A stretch of 6,444 bases of DNA. It comes from Gemmataceae bacterium (GTDB taxonomy: Bacteria; Planctomycetota; Planctomycetia; Gemmatales; Gemmataceae). A program made the position numbers and the translations under genes. The stretch covers positions 1 to 6,444 of the forward strand of contig JANWVS010000130.1 of assembly GCA_025056835.1 (NCBI GenBank), written 5' to 3'. The notes under the pieces are model-generated. The model saw only the letters and a list, made by a program, of their open reading frames with translations. It was not told the DNA's origin and ran no database searches. Shown piece by piece: positions 1 through 5,729 of this stretch; within the stretch, counting starts at the first letter, position 1, and each line of letters starts with the position of its first letter.

Positions 1-4
1 TTCC

Positions 5-376
5 ATGACCACCGCTTTGTTATTGATCGCCCACGGCAGTCGCAATCCGGAAGCCAACGAGGATCTCGCCCACGTGGCCCGCGAGCTGCGGCGACGGGAC
101 CTTTATCCCATTATTGAGATCGCATATCTTGAAATAGCGCAGCCGACCATCCCCGAGGGGGGGCGACGCTGCGTCGAAGCCGGCGCCCGGCGCGTGATCC
201 TGGTGCCGTACTTCCTGTCGCCGGGGGTGCATGCCCGCGACGACCTGCAGGCCCACCGCGACCAGCTGGCCGCCGCCCACGCAGAGGCCGAGTTTCTTGT
301 CGCGGAACCCCTGGGTCGGCATCCACTCTTAATCGAGATTGTGCTCGAGCGCGCCCGCCAGGCGTCGAGGGGGTAG
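5..376 (+). CDS. cbiX: Short CbiX/SirB-family sirohydrochlorin chelatase
   Basis: This is a 123-residue class II chelatase of the small CbiX type. The family inserts Co2+ (or Fe2+) into sirohydrochlorin in the cytoplasm, feeding cobamide or siroheme synthesis. The N-terminal strand ends in the signature LLIAHGSR, with His10 as the expected metal ligand. A second conserved block, VPYFLSPGVHARDDL (about residues 67-81), supplies His76, matching the second metal-binding histidine of the family. Between them, YLEIAQPTIPEG and EAGARRVILVP fit the family core. The length is one chelatase domain, about half of the two-domain SirB/CbiK/CbiX-long enzymes, so a homodimer is expected. The ATG at 5 gives a complete N-terminal beta strand; its ribosome binding site lies outside the window. 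It converges on the dehydrogenase gene with 51 bp between stops. Cobalt versus iron specificity cannot be read from sequence, and sirB would be an equally fair name. Confidence 0.9.
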   Translation: MTTALLLIAHGSRNPEANEDLAHVARELRRRDLYPIIEIAYLEIAQPTIPEGGRRCVEAGARRVILVPYFLSPGVHARDDLQAHRDQLAAAHAEAEFLVAEPLGRHPLLIEIVLERARQASRG

Positions 377-427
377 TTGCCGACCGCGGCGTCGCCACGG
401 CTGGCCGGCCGGGTTGTGCGGCCCGAC

Positions 428-1297
428 TCAAATCGCGACGGCGAGTTGATAGATTTCCTCGGCATCCAAGACGCTGTCGTTGGTCTCGAAAAGACTGGCG
501 ACGGCCGCTTTGTGGATCTTCATCTTGCTGTCGCCGACACCGATGGCGCCGTAGCAGATCATGCCGTCGCGTTGGGTACCGGCGTCGTGGACGGCAATCC
601 CCTCGATGCCCAGCGGCGGCACGGCGTTGAGATCCACCGCCACGCGGAGGGTCGGGCAAGCGACGCGAACAGCCATGGGCAGCATGACGGCTCCGGCGGC
701 GCCGGCGGCCACCACCAGCGTCCGACCCGCCAAGGCGGCGGCCAGGTCTTGCGGCGTGGTCGTGGCTACCGGAGTCAGCTGGGCGTGCGGCACTTTTTGG
801 GCGATGGCATTGCACACTCCTTCGGCCCGCAATTTCTGCCGCGAGCCAACCCGCACATCGGCCCCGGCTCGGGCCAGCAACCGGGCCACACGCTGCCCGA
901 CAGGACCGGTACCTCCCAGGACCAGCGCCGCCGCCGAGGCCAGATCGAGGTGCCGCCCGGCAGCGCGGACCGCGGCGGCGGCTGTGGTGTTGGCCCCGTT
1001 GGCATCCAGCAGTACCGAAACCCGCAGGCCGAACTCAGGCAACATGTGCTGCTGGACGGCCCGCAGCAGGTCCTCGGCCAAGGCAACGTCGCTACCGCCG
1101 ATAAAAATCGCCGTCGACTTCAAACTCTTGGGACTGCGCGTGAAGATGGCGCCGTGAACGAAGCCCTGCACCTGTTCCGGTTTGACGTCGCCATAGCTGA
1201 ACACCTCGTCGGCGCCGGCATCGATGGCGACGACGCGATCGAACACGCTCGGGTGCACATCGGTATCGAGCTGAATCAGGATCTTCCGCTTGTCCAT
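428..1297 (-). CDS. NAD(P)-dependent methylene-tetrahydromethanopterin dehydrogenase (MtdA/B/C family)
   Basis: This cytoplasmic enzyme oxidises methylene-H4MPT to methenyl-H4MPT with NAD(P)+, a step in H4MPT-linked formaldehyde oxidation known in methylotrophs and planctomycetes. The 289 residues match the usual family length. The N-terminal part carries LDTDVHPSVFDRVVA (10-24) and IFIGGSD (64-70). DANGANTTAAAA (98-109) is the conserved block near the substrate site. A Rossmann nucleotide-binding domain follows, with the glycine loop LGGTGPVG (127-134), then VDLNAVPPLGIEG (221-233) and the C-terminal GAIGVGDSKMKIHKA. Start: ATG at 1297, giving the typical MDKRKILIQLDTD beginning; only a weak AGAGTGA-like ribosome site precedes it. 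It lies 49 bp after the propeller gene on the same strand with no clear terminator between, so read-through is likely. Planctomycetes have the NADP-preferring MtdC subclass (described from Gemmata); I cannot separate MtdA, MtdB and MtdC by eye, so no symbol is given. No other H4MPT gene is in the window. Confidence 0.93.
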   Translation of the reverse strand: MDKRKILIQLDTDVHPSVFDRVVAIDAGADEVFSYGDVKPEQVQGFVHGAIFTRSPKSLKSTAIFIGGSDVALAEDLLRAVQQHMLPEFGLRVSVLLDANGANTTAAAAVRAAGRHLDLASAAALVLGGTGPVGQRVARLLARAGADVRVGSRQKLRAEGVCNAIAQKVPHAQLTPVATTTPQDLAAALAGRTLVVAAGAAGAVMLPMAVRVACPTLRVAVDLNAVPPLGIEGIAVHDAGTQRDGMICYGAIGVGDSKMKIHKAAVASLFETNDSVLDAEEIYQLAVAI

Positions 1298-1346
1298 GCC
1301 GTCACTCTAGGGATGCAGCGCCGATCTCCAAGCTCCAGGATGCCGC

Positions 1347-2375
1347 TCAAGGATCGCGCGGCGGGGTGAAGTCGGCCAGCCACAGTTGCGACGACCGGTC
1401 CGGGCCGCGCGTCGACGTCCACAAGATCTGACGATAATCCGGGCTGAACACCGGAAGGACGTCGGCGCCGGGGGCGTAGGTCAGCCGCGTTTTTTTACCG
1501 GTTGCGATATTCATCCAATACAGATCGTAATTGGGGCGAGCGTTGGGGTCGCTGTGGTCCGCGGCGGTGTAAATGATGTGCTGGCTGTCCTGGTACCAAT
1601 ACGGCGCCCAGAACACCCAATTCTCATCATCGGTCAAAGCTTTTTCGCCGGTGCCGTCGACGTTGATGACGTAAAGCTGGAGATGGTCCTTCTTCTTGCG
1701 ATCGCTGCGGAAGATGACTTTCGTGCCGTCGGGGGAGAAGAAGGGGCCGCCGTTGTAACAGCCGGGAGCCTTGGTCAGCTGCCGCACGTTTGTGCCGTCG
1801 GCGTTCATGATGTACAATTCGAGATTTTTCTCGCCGCTGCGGTTGGAGCAAAAGACGATGAATTTGCCGTCGGCTGAGTAGGAGCCTTCCGCGTCGTAGC
1901 CGGGCGAATCGGTAAGCCGCTTAAGGCCGGTGCCGTCGAGGTTGGCCTGAAAGATGTCCATGTGGCGATCGAAGTCCCAGACGTAGCGGCGGCGTTTCTT
2001 GGTCTGGCGCTCTTCCTCGCGCAAGGCTCGCTCTGCGGCGTAGTGCTTGATTGCCTCGGGGTCGAGATGACTGCTGGCGAAGATGAATTTCTGACCGCTG
2101 GGGTGGAAATGTCCGCACGTGGTCTTGCCGACACCAGGGCTGACGCGGCGCACGGCGCCGGTGGCGACGTTGAGAATAAACTGTTGGTAGAAGGGGTTTT
2201 CGCCTTTTTCCTCGGCCTGGAAGATGATCAACGTGCCGTCGGGAGAAAAATAGCCCTCGCCGGCGCGAACGAAGTCCCGGGTGAGCTGGCGCAGGTTGGT
2301 CAAATGTTTGCTTTCCAGGGCCGCGACCTCGCTGCCGGGTTGAGACAAAAGATACAGGGCCAGTACGTACATCAT
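1347..2375 (-). CDS. TolB-like PD40/WD40 beta-propeller protein, probably exported
   Basis: The 342-residue protein is built of about six PD40 (TolB-type) repeats. The repeat cores are FSPDG at 43, HPSG at 91, SADG at 167, FSPDG at 213, YQDSQ at 261 and FSPDY at 310. The linkers have the form N-x-DGT-x-x-x-x-LT (NLDGTGLKRLT, NADGTNVRQLT, NVDGTGEKALT). This predicts a six-bladed propeller acting as a protein-binding or periplasmic scaffold; no enzymatic residues are recognisable. A charged helical insertion (about 113-131, ERALREEERQTKKRRR) interrupts the second and third repeats. The N-terminus MMYVLALYLLSQPGSEVAA looks like a short Sec signal but lacks a basic n-region. The ATG at 2375 is the only usable in-frame start, since a stop lies nine codons upstream with no ATG, GTG or TTG between; a GAGAAG element sits about 6 bases before it. 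A possible homopolymer frameshift upstream is reported as a finding. It is divergent from the membrane protein at 2478. The specific function is unknown. Confidence 0.85.
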   Translation of the reverse strand: MMYVLALYLLSQPGSEVAALESKHLTNLRQLTRDFVRAGEGYFSPDGTLIIFQAEEKGENPFYQQFILNVATGAVRRVSPGVGKTTCGHFHPSGQKFIFASSHLDPEAIKHYAAERALREEERQTKKRRRYVWDFDRHMDIFQANLDGTGLKRLTDSPGYDAEGSYSADGKFIVFCSNRSGEKNLELYIMNADGTNVRQLTKAPGCYNGGPFFSPDGTKVIFRSDRKKKDHLQLYVINVDGTGEKALTDDENWVFWAPYWYQDSQHIIYTAADHSDPNARPNYDLYWMNIATGKKTRLTYAPGADVLPVFSPDYRQILWTSTRGPDRSSQLWLADFTPPRDP

Positions 2376-2402
2376 GACGAGCTTCTCGCGACTGTTTTTT
2401 CA

Positions 2403-2433
2403 TTGGCCAACGGGCAACGATGGTCATTATAAG
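2403..2433 (+). promoter_or_regulatory. Candidate promoter for the membrane protein gene
   Basis: On the plus strand TTGGCC (2403-2408, four of six matches to TTGACA) precedes TATAAG (2428-2433, five of six matches to TATAAT) with a 19-base spacer, longer than ideal. The expected transcript would start near 2440, about 38 bases before the GTG at 2478. The -10 overlaps the minus-strand TATAAT, so the two divergent promoters may exclude each other. Confidence 0.35.
2426..2431 (-). promoter_or_regulatory. Candidate -10 box for the propeller gene
   Basis: On the minus strand the six bases read TATAAT, a perfect sigma70-type -10, in an AT-richer stretch between two divergent genes. It lies 50 bases upstream of the ATG at 2375, which predicts a leader of roughly 40-45 nt. 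No good -35 hexamer is visible at 16-18 bases upstream, so the call rests on the -10 and the position. Confidence 0.4.
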
Positions 2434-2465
2434 AGAACGTAGTTGTCTTCATCCGATCGTCCTTC

Positions 2466-2473
2466 AAGGAGAT
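2466..2473 (+). promoter_or_regulatory. Shine-Dalgarno AAGGAGAT deciding the GTG start at 2478
   Basis: A near-consensus ribosome binding site lies four bases upstream of GTG at 2478. It supports that start over an overlapping out-of-frame reading that begins at ATG 2420 and has no such site. Confidence 0.8.
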
Positions 2474-2477
2474 AGCC

Positions 2478-3122
2478 GTGGAGGAACTAAACAAGACCAA
2501 AGAGGCCATCAGCAACGTCTTGCCGGAGAGCGCCCGCGGCCTGCTGGACGGGCCGGGATGGTACATCCTGCTGGGCGTCGCCGGCGTGGTGGCCCTGCTG
2601 GTGGTACTGGCGTTCTTCGGCGTGCTCGGCCGACTGTTTCGCCGCGAAAAGAAGGTCCCGGTCCAAAACCTGGAAGAGCGGTTCGCCGAGTATCCGCCGG
2701 CCAAGCCGAGCACGGGCGATCGCCGCTTGACGATCGAGGGAGTGCCGGTGCGCCTGCGGCTGGTGGTGGTGGCTGCGGCCGGCTCGGAGTCCCAATTCGA
2801 CGAAGAACAGATCGACCGCTTGTTGGATCGCATCTTACCCGGCCTGGGGGCCGTCATGAAAGGCGACAAGCCGCGCGTGAAGATCTGGCCGCGGCAGCTG
2901 AGCTATGAAGGCTTTACCAAGAATTTCCACCGCAACACGATCATCCCGGAGGGAGAGAACAAGTTGTCGAAGTGGGCCGTGGTCGCCGGCCGCGCTAAAC
3001 TCGACGATTGTCAGGTGATGCTCGGACTCGGCCTGGAAGCGCTCAAACCGACCACCATCGGCCGCAAAACCATCGACGCCCACGAATGGGACGTGCTTTT
3101 GCGCATCCGCACGCGCGAGTGA
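2478..3122 (+). CDS. Single-pass membrane protein of unknown function
   Basis: I do not recognise the family of this 214-residue protein. A short hydrophilic N-terminus (1-27) is followed by one clear membrane helix (about 28-50, WYILLGVAGVVALLVVLAFF and onward). A basic cluster RLFRREKK (52-59) follows, which by the positive-inside rule puts the C-terminal domain in the cytoplasm. Residues 84-214 form a compact mixed alpha/beta domain: an amphipathic strand VPVRLRLVVVAAAG (89-102), an acidic helix FDEEQIDRLLDRILPGLG (107-124), and strands KPRVKIWPRQL, KWAVVAGRA and a C-terminal WDVLLRIRTRE. No catalytic motif or metal site stands out. The start is GTG, with AAGGAGAT four bases upstream. It stands alone on this strand, divergent from the propeller gene and convergent with the DUF3500 gene, so it is probably monocistronic, ending at the stem-loop at 3147-3201. 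Base composition matches its neighbours. It is likely a planctomycete lineage-specific protein. Confidence 0.8.
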   Translation: MEELNKTKEAISNVLPESARGLLDGPGWYILLGVAGVVALLVVLAFFGVLGRLFRREKKVPVQNLEERFAEYPPAKPSTGDRRLTIEGVPVRLRLVVVAAAGSESQFDEEQIDRLLDRILPGLGAVMKGDKPRVKIWPRQLSYEGFTKNFHRNTIIPEGENKLSKWAVVAGRAKLDDCQVMLGLGLEALKPTTIGRKTIDAHEWDVLLRIRTRE

Positions 3123-3146
3123 CGAACGCCAAAGGGGAAATGCAAC

Positions 3147-3201
3147 AAAAATACCCGTTCAGCGTCGGGATTGGCCCGGGACGCTCAACGGGTAGCTTTT
3201 T
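3147..3201. terminator. Bidirectional rho-independent terminator
   Basis: Arms TACCCGTTCAGCGTC (3152-3166) and GACGCTCAACGGGTA (3180-3194) are inverted repeats with a single mismatch in 15 bases; GGG and CCC inside the loop can pair further. A run of five A (3147-3151) lies left of the stem and a run of five T (3197-3201) lies right of it, so the structure has a U-tract in either transcript direction. It sits in the 101-bp gap between the convergent stop codons at 3122 and 3224, exactly where a shared terminator would serve both genes. Confidence 0.85.
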
Positions 3202-3223
3202 GGGCAGCGAGGGCGGCGTCGTC

Positions 3224-4279
3224 TCAGGCATTGGGCCGCGGAATGCCGATGTTCACATAGGTGTGGACGTGCGGCAAGACGCGGAAATTCCACACGAAGC
3301 CCGGGCCTTCAATCCGCCAGAAGGTCCAGCGGGCGTCTTCGTTGCTGCCGGGGTCGCGGTAGAACGCCACGTGGAGCTGTTCCAGCCCGCCGTTGCGGCG
3401 AACGAGCTGCATCACTTCTTCGGCATCTTCGGCGCGATACGGCGACAAGACCGACCGCATCAAGCGCTCGACCAAGGCGCGTTGGTCATGGGTCATCTGC
3501 GCGGCAGCGAGGCCAGGGAACCTTTGACCGCGGGGACGAAAACGGACCGAACCTTCGCCTTCGCCGGGGCTGCCGGCCACCAGGGCTTGCTGACGCTGGC
3601 CGGGATTAAACGACTCAAACAAATCCTTCGCCGCCAGCGTCTGCGGGTAGAACAAGTTGCGTTGGCTCCAACCATCGGGGCTGTGGCCGTAGTACAAAGG
3701 CCCGCCAAAGGCGGCGTCGGGTTCCGAGTTGCCGTCGCAACGAACGGTCAAATGATGGCCCGTGAAGACCCAGGCAAACTGGTTGTCGCCCGTCGGGTCG
3801 CCGAAGATATAGGCGCCGCAACGGCCGAAAGTGGCCGTGTTGTCCCAAGTACCGGCCCGGCTGATCAAGCGGAAGCCTTCGTCGCCATTGCAAATGCCGC
3901 GCAAGATGCGCTCGCACAATTCGGTTTGCGCCGGCGTGTAAACGTCCTCGATTTTACGATCCGAGAAAATGGCGGCGTTGAAGAAGCGGAGGCGGGTCGG
4001 AGTGCCGCCGCCTTGCGGATTGACGCCATGATTCCACGGCAGCACGACACGGCTCTTCTGGGCGTCCGACAAGCTGGCATACAATTCGCGAATCAGGTCC
4101 TCGGCCGGCCGCGGCGCTCGGACTGCCGCGGGTCCGTCGGCCTTGGCGCGACTCGCCAGCGGCAACGCTTCCAGGCCGACCAGCGTGACCGCGGTGCCGC
4201 CGACGGCGCTTAGGAAAGCCCGGCGATCGACTGGTTCCGTCGATTCACATTCGGGGCAAGAAAACTTCTTCTCGGTCAT
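3224..4279 (-). CDS. Tat-exported DUF3500 protein
   Basis: This is a 351-residue DUF3500-family protein, biochemical role unknown. The N-terminus carries a twin-arginine signal: DRRAFLSAVGG (18-28), then a hydrophobic run to about 40 and a likely cleavage after LASRAKA (41-47), so it should be exported folded, perhaps with a cofactor. The mature part opens with a helix and VVLPWNHGVNPQG, then FSDRKIEDVYTPAQTELCERIL, GTWDNTATFGRCGAYIFGDP (143-162), WVFTGHHLTVRC (170-181), FGGPLYYGHSP, and a C-terminal WRIEGPGFVWNFRVLPHVHTYVNIG (321-345, His337 and His339). The histidine pairs GHH and HVH are candidate metal or active-site residues (inference). Reading in this frame stays open upstream, but the ATG at 4279 is chosen because of a strong ribosome site and because it places the Tat motif correctly. 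CPEC (8-11) precedes the Tat motif. It is downstream of the HTTM gene by 85 bp with its own candidate promoter. Confidence 0.87.
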   Translation of the reverse strand: MTEKKFSCPECESTEPVDRRAFLSAVGGTAVTLVGLEALPLASRAKADGPAAVRAPRPAEDLIRELYASLSDAQKSRVVLPWNHGVNPQGGGTPTRLRFFNAAIFSDRKIEDVYTPAQTELCERILRGICNGDEGFRLISRAGTWDNTATFGRCGAYIFGDPTGDNQFAWVFTGHHLTVRCDGNSEPDAAFGGPLYYGHSPDGWSQRNLFYPQTLAAKDLFESFNPGQRQQALVAGSPGEGEGSVRFRPRGQRFPGLAAAQMTHDQRALVERLMRSVLSPYRAEDAEEVMQLVRRNGGLEQLHVAFYRDPGSNEDARWTFWRIEGPGFVWNFRVLPHVHTYVNIGIPRPNA

Positions 4280-4284
4280 GCCCG

Positions 4285-4292
4285 TCCTCCTC
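4285..4292 (-). promoter_or_regulatory. Shine-Dalgarno GAGGAGGA deciding the start of the DUF3500 gene
   Basis: The minus strand reads GAGGAGGA five bases before ATG 4279, the strongest ribosome site in the window. It settles the start against the longer in-frame reading that extends to 4504 inside the HTTM gene. Confidence 0.85.
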
Positions 4293-4339
4293 AAGGAAAG
4301 TACTTCGGAAAAGGCGAACCTTCGGGGGGTGCTCTTCCT

Positions 4340-4368
4340 ATCTTCCCCAACCCGGCATCGCCTGTCAA
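4340..4368 (-). promoter_or_regulatory. Candidate promoter of the DUF3500 gene, overlapping the HTTM stop codon
   Basis: On the minus strand a perfect TTGACA (4368-4363) is followed after 17 bases by GAAGAT (4345-4340), a weak three-of-six match to a -10. The predicted start near 4333 would leave a leader of about 54 nt before ATG 4279. The TGA inside TTGACA is the HTTM stop codon. It would let the DUF3500 gene be expressed independently of the upstream pair. Confidence 0.4.
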
Positions 4369-5729
4369 GTAGCTCCGCCTTTCTCTGGTCGGCTCCCGCG
4401 GCACAGACGCTCCCAAGGCAGCAGCGGCAGATAGAGGGCGAGGATGTACGGCGCAAAAAAACCGAGTTCCAACGTCGCAAAAATGGCCAGATGAAATACC
4501 ACACCGAAGGCGAGAGCGAGCCGGCGCGTCCACCGCAAGCTGACCCACAAGGGGAAACCGACTTCCCACACCAGCACCGCCCACGTCGCCAGCCTCGTCA
4601 GCCCCACAGGAACGGGAAACTCCTGATACGCAAACCGCGTGAGCGTCACGTCGCAGAGCACGTAGTAAAGACTTTCGCCTCCCCGCCAATCGACGCCTTG
4701 GAGCTTGTACACCCCATTCATGAAATAGATGATCACCAACTGCACGAACAACAGCCGAACCGGCCAAGCGGCAACGACGATCGCACGCTCCGCCCGGTCG
4801 CCCGCCTGGCGTCGAGTCAACCAATGGTCGAGCGACCAGACCGCCCCGCACGGGCTTAGCATGAGATAGAACAGCGCGATGCCGCGGATCACGTCGCCCG
4901 CGTTGTCGATGTAGGGATTGATATTGGCGAAGGATACACTCAAAGCCCAGGTAGCCAGCGCCGCGGCACGGGTCTGCCAACCAAATAGCAGCAAGCACGT
5001 CGCCAGCAGCCATCCCCCGGCGGCGACCCGCAACAGGGCCGGGTGGTTCTGCCAGGGACCCAGCACCGCCGTCCAGCGGGAAGGATCGGCCAGCCCCAGG
5101 TCGAAGGCCGTTCCCCACCCTGTGAGGACGCCAAAAGCAGCCGCACAGCCGCCCACGCGCCACCGGCGGTAGCGGTCCAAGCAGCCGCCCCCAGACCGAT
5201 GACCCAAGTCGATCGCGAAAGCCAGGCCGGCGAGAATCATCATGGCCGCCGGCACGAGGGCAAAGTAACCGCTGGGCGGCTCGGTTTGGGCCGCACGACT
5301 CCAACTGCCGCCAACCAGGACCAGCGACGTCAGCAGCCAGGCAACACCCCACCGCGGCCCGGCCTCGCCCGTCAGCGCCTGGCACGCCAGGCCGATGCTG
5401 GAGAACAACCAGCCCCCGAGCACCAGCGGCAGCAGTACCGGGTTTCCCAGGCCGCGCAGCAGCGACCATGTCCAGCGCGGCGGCTGGGTGTTCCAGCCCA
5501 GAACCTGCTCGCCGCACGGGCCGTCGCCCAGGAAAAAGTCGTCGAGGTTCGGCAAATAGGTAAACGTCACGTCGAGCACCAAGACGAACGCCACCCCGAT
5601 GCGCAAGGCCGCCAAGCGCTGGGCCGGCAAGGGCGCCGTCCACCATGGCCAGGCTGCCAACGGCCACGGCAGCCAAGGTCGCGCACCCACCCAGCAAACA
5701 GCCGACGTCGCCGATCGCGATGCGTTCAT
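4365..5729 (-). CDS. HTTM-domain polytopic membrane protein (vitamin K-dependent gamma-carboxylase-like)
   Basis: This 454-residue integral membrane protein belongs to the HTTM family, which includes the membrane part of gamma-glutamyl carboxylase; bacterial members mostly have no known reaction. About ten hydrophobic segments are visible, roughly at 40-60, 96-118, 126-142, 155-175, 193-210, 230-250, 255-270, 280-297, 317-338, 376-396 and 403-437 (the last long enough for two). Family hallmarks are SFANINPYIDNAGDVIRG (266-283), FYLMLSPCGAVWSLDHW (287-303), and IYFMNGVYKLQGVDWRGG (334-351) followed by ESLYYVL. Lys342 occupies the place of the proposed catalytic base of human carboxylase (GVKKL; recalled, not aligned by tool). 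There is no large lumenal C-terminal domain; the protein ends soon after the last helix with a basic tail. Start: ATG 5729 within an ATGA overlap with the upstream gene, implying translational coupling. The first ~35 residues are Trp/Pro-rich and weakly conserved-looking, so a slightly later start is possible. Confidence 0.88.
   Translation of the reverse strand: MNASRSATSAVCWVGARPWLPWPLAAWPWWTAPLPAQRLAALRIGVAFVLVLDVTFTYLPNLDDFFLGDGPCGEQVLGWNTQPPRWTWSLLRGLGNPVLLPLVLGGWLFSSIGLACQALTGEAGPRWGVAWLLTSLVLVGGSWSRAAQTEPPSGYFALVPAAMMILAGLAFAIDLGHRSGGGCLDRYRRWRVGGCAAAFGVLTGWGTAFDLGLADPSRWTAVLGPWQNHPALLRVAAGGWLLATCLLLFGWQTRAAALATWALSVSFANINPYIDNAGDVIRGIALFYLMLSPCGAVWSLDHWLTRRQAGDRAERAIVVAAWPVRLLFVQLVIIYFMNGVYKLQGVDWRGGESLYYVLCDVTLTRFAYQEFPVPVGLTRLATWAVLVWEVGFPLWVSLRWTRRLALAFGVVFHLAIFATLELGFFAPYILALYLPLLPWERLCRGSRPEKGGAT

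Noticed and set aside
157..163. Run of seven G in the chelatase gene
   Set aside because: It encodes Glu-Gly-Gly-Arg within a well-conserved family segment and the frame is intact on both sides, so no frameshift is indicated.
407..423. GGCCG/CGGCC hairpin between the convergent chelatase and dehydrogenase genes
   Set aside because: The stem has only five pairs with a seven-base loop and no T-run follows on either strand, so it is not convincing as a terminator in GC-rich DNA.
1315..1343. GGATGC direct repeat upstream of the dehydrogenase gene
   Set aside because: Two copies of six bases 21 bases apart are within chance expectation, and there is no dyad or promoter context to support an operator.
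377..1369. Long plus-strand open frame opposite the dehydrogenase gene (330 codons)
   Set aside because: It runs antisense to a gene with clear family motifs; its translation is low-complexity Gly/Arg/His-rich, as expected from the complementary strand of GC-rich coding DNA, and it has no recognisable domain.
1490..1496. Run of seven A in the propeller coding strand (codons for Gly-Lys-Lys-Thr)
   Set aside because: It could be a slippage site, but the frame continues normally through a full sixth repeat to the stop, and the alternative frames give nothing recognisable.
3008..4213. Plus-strand open frame antisense to the DUF3500 gene (401 codons)
   Set aside because: No ribosome site or family motif; it crosses the terminator at 3147-3201 and opposes a gene with a Tat signal and DUF3500 motifs.
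4291..5697. Second long minus-strand frame within the HTTM gene (468 codons)
   Set aside because: It lies in another frame of the HTTM gene, is rich in Arg, Gly and Ala, and lacks the membrane segments and motifs found in the true frame.
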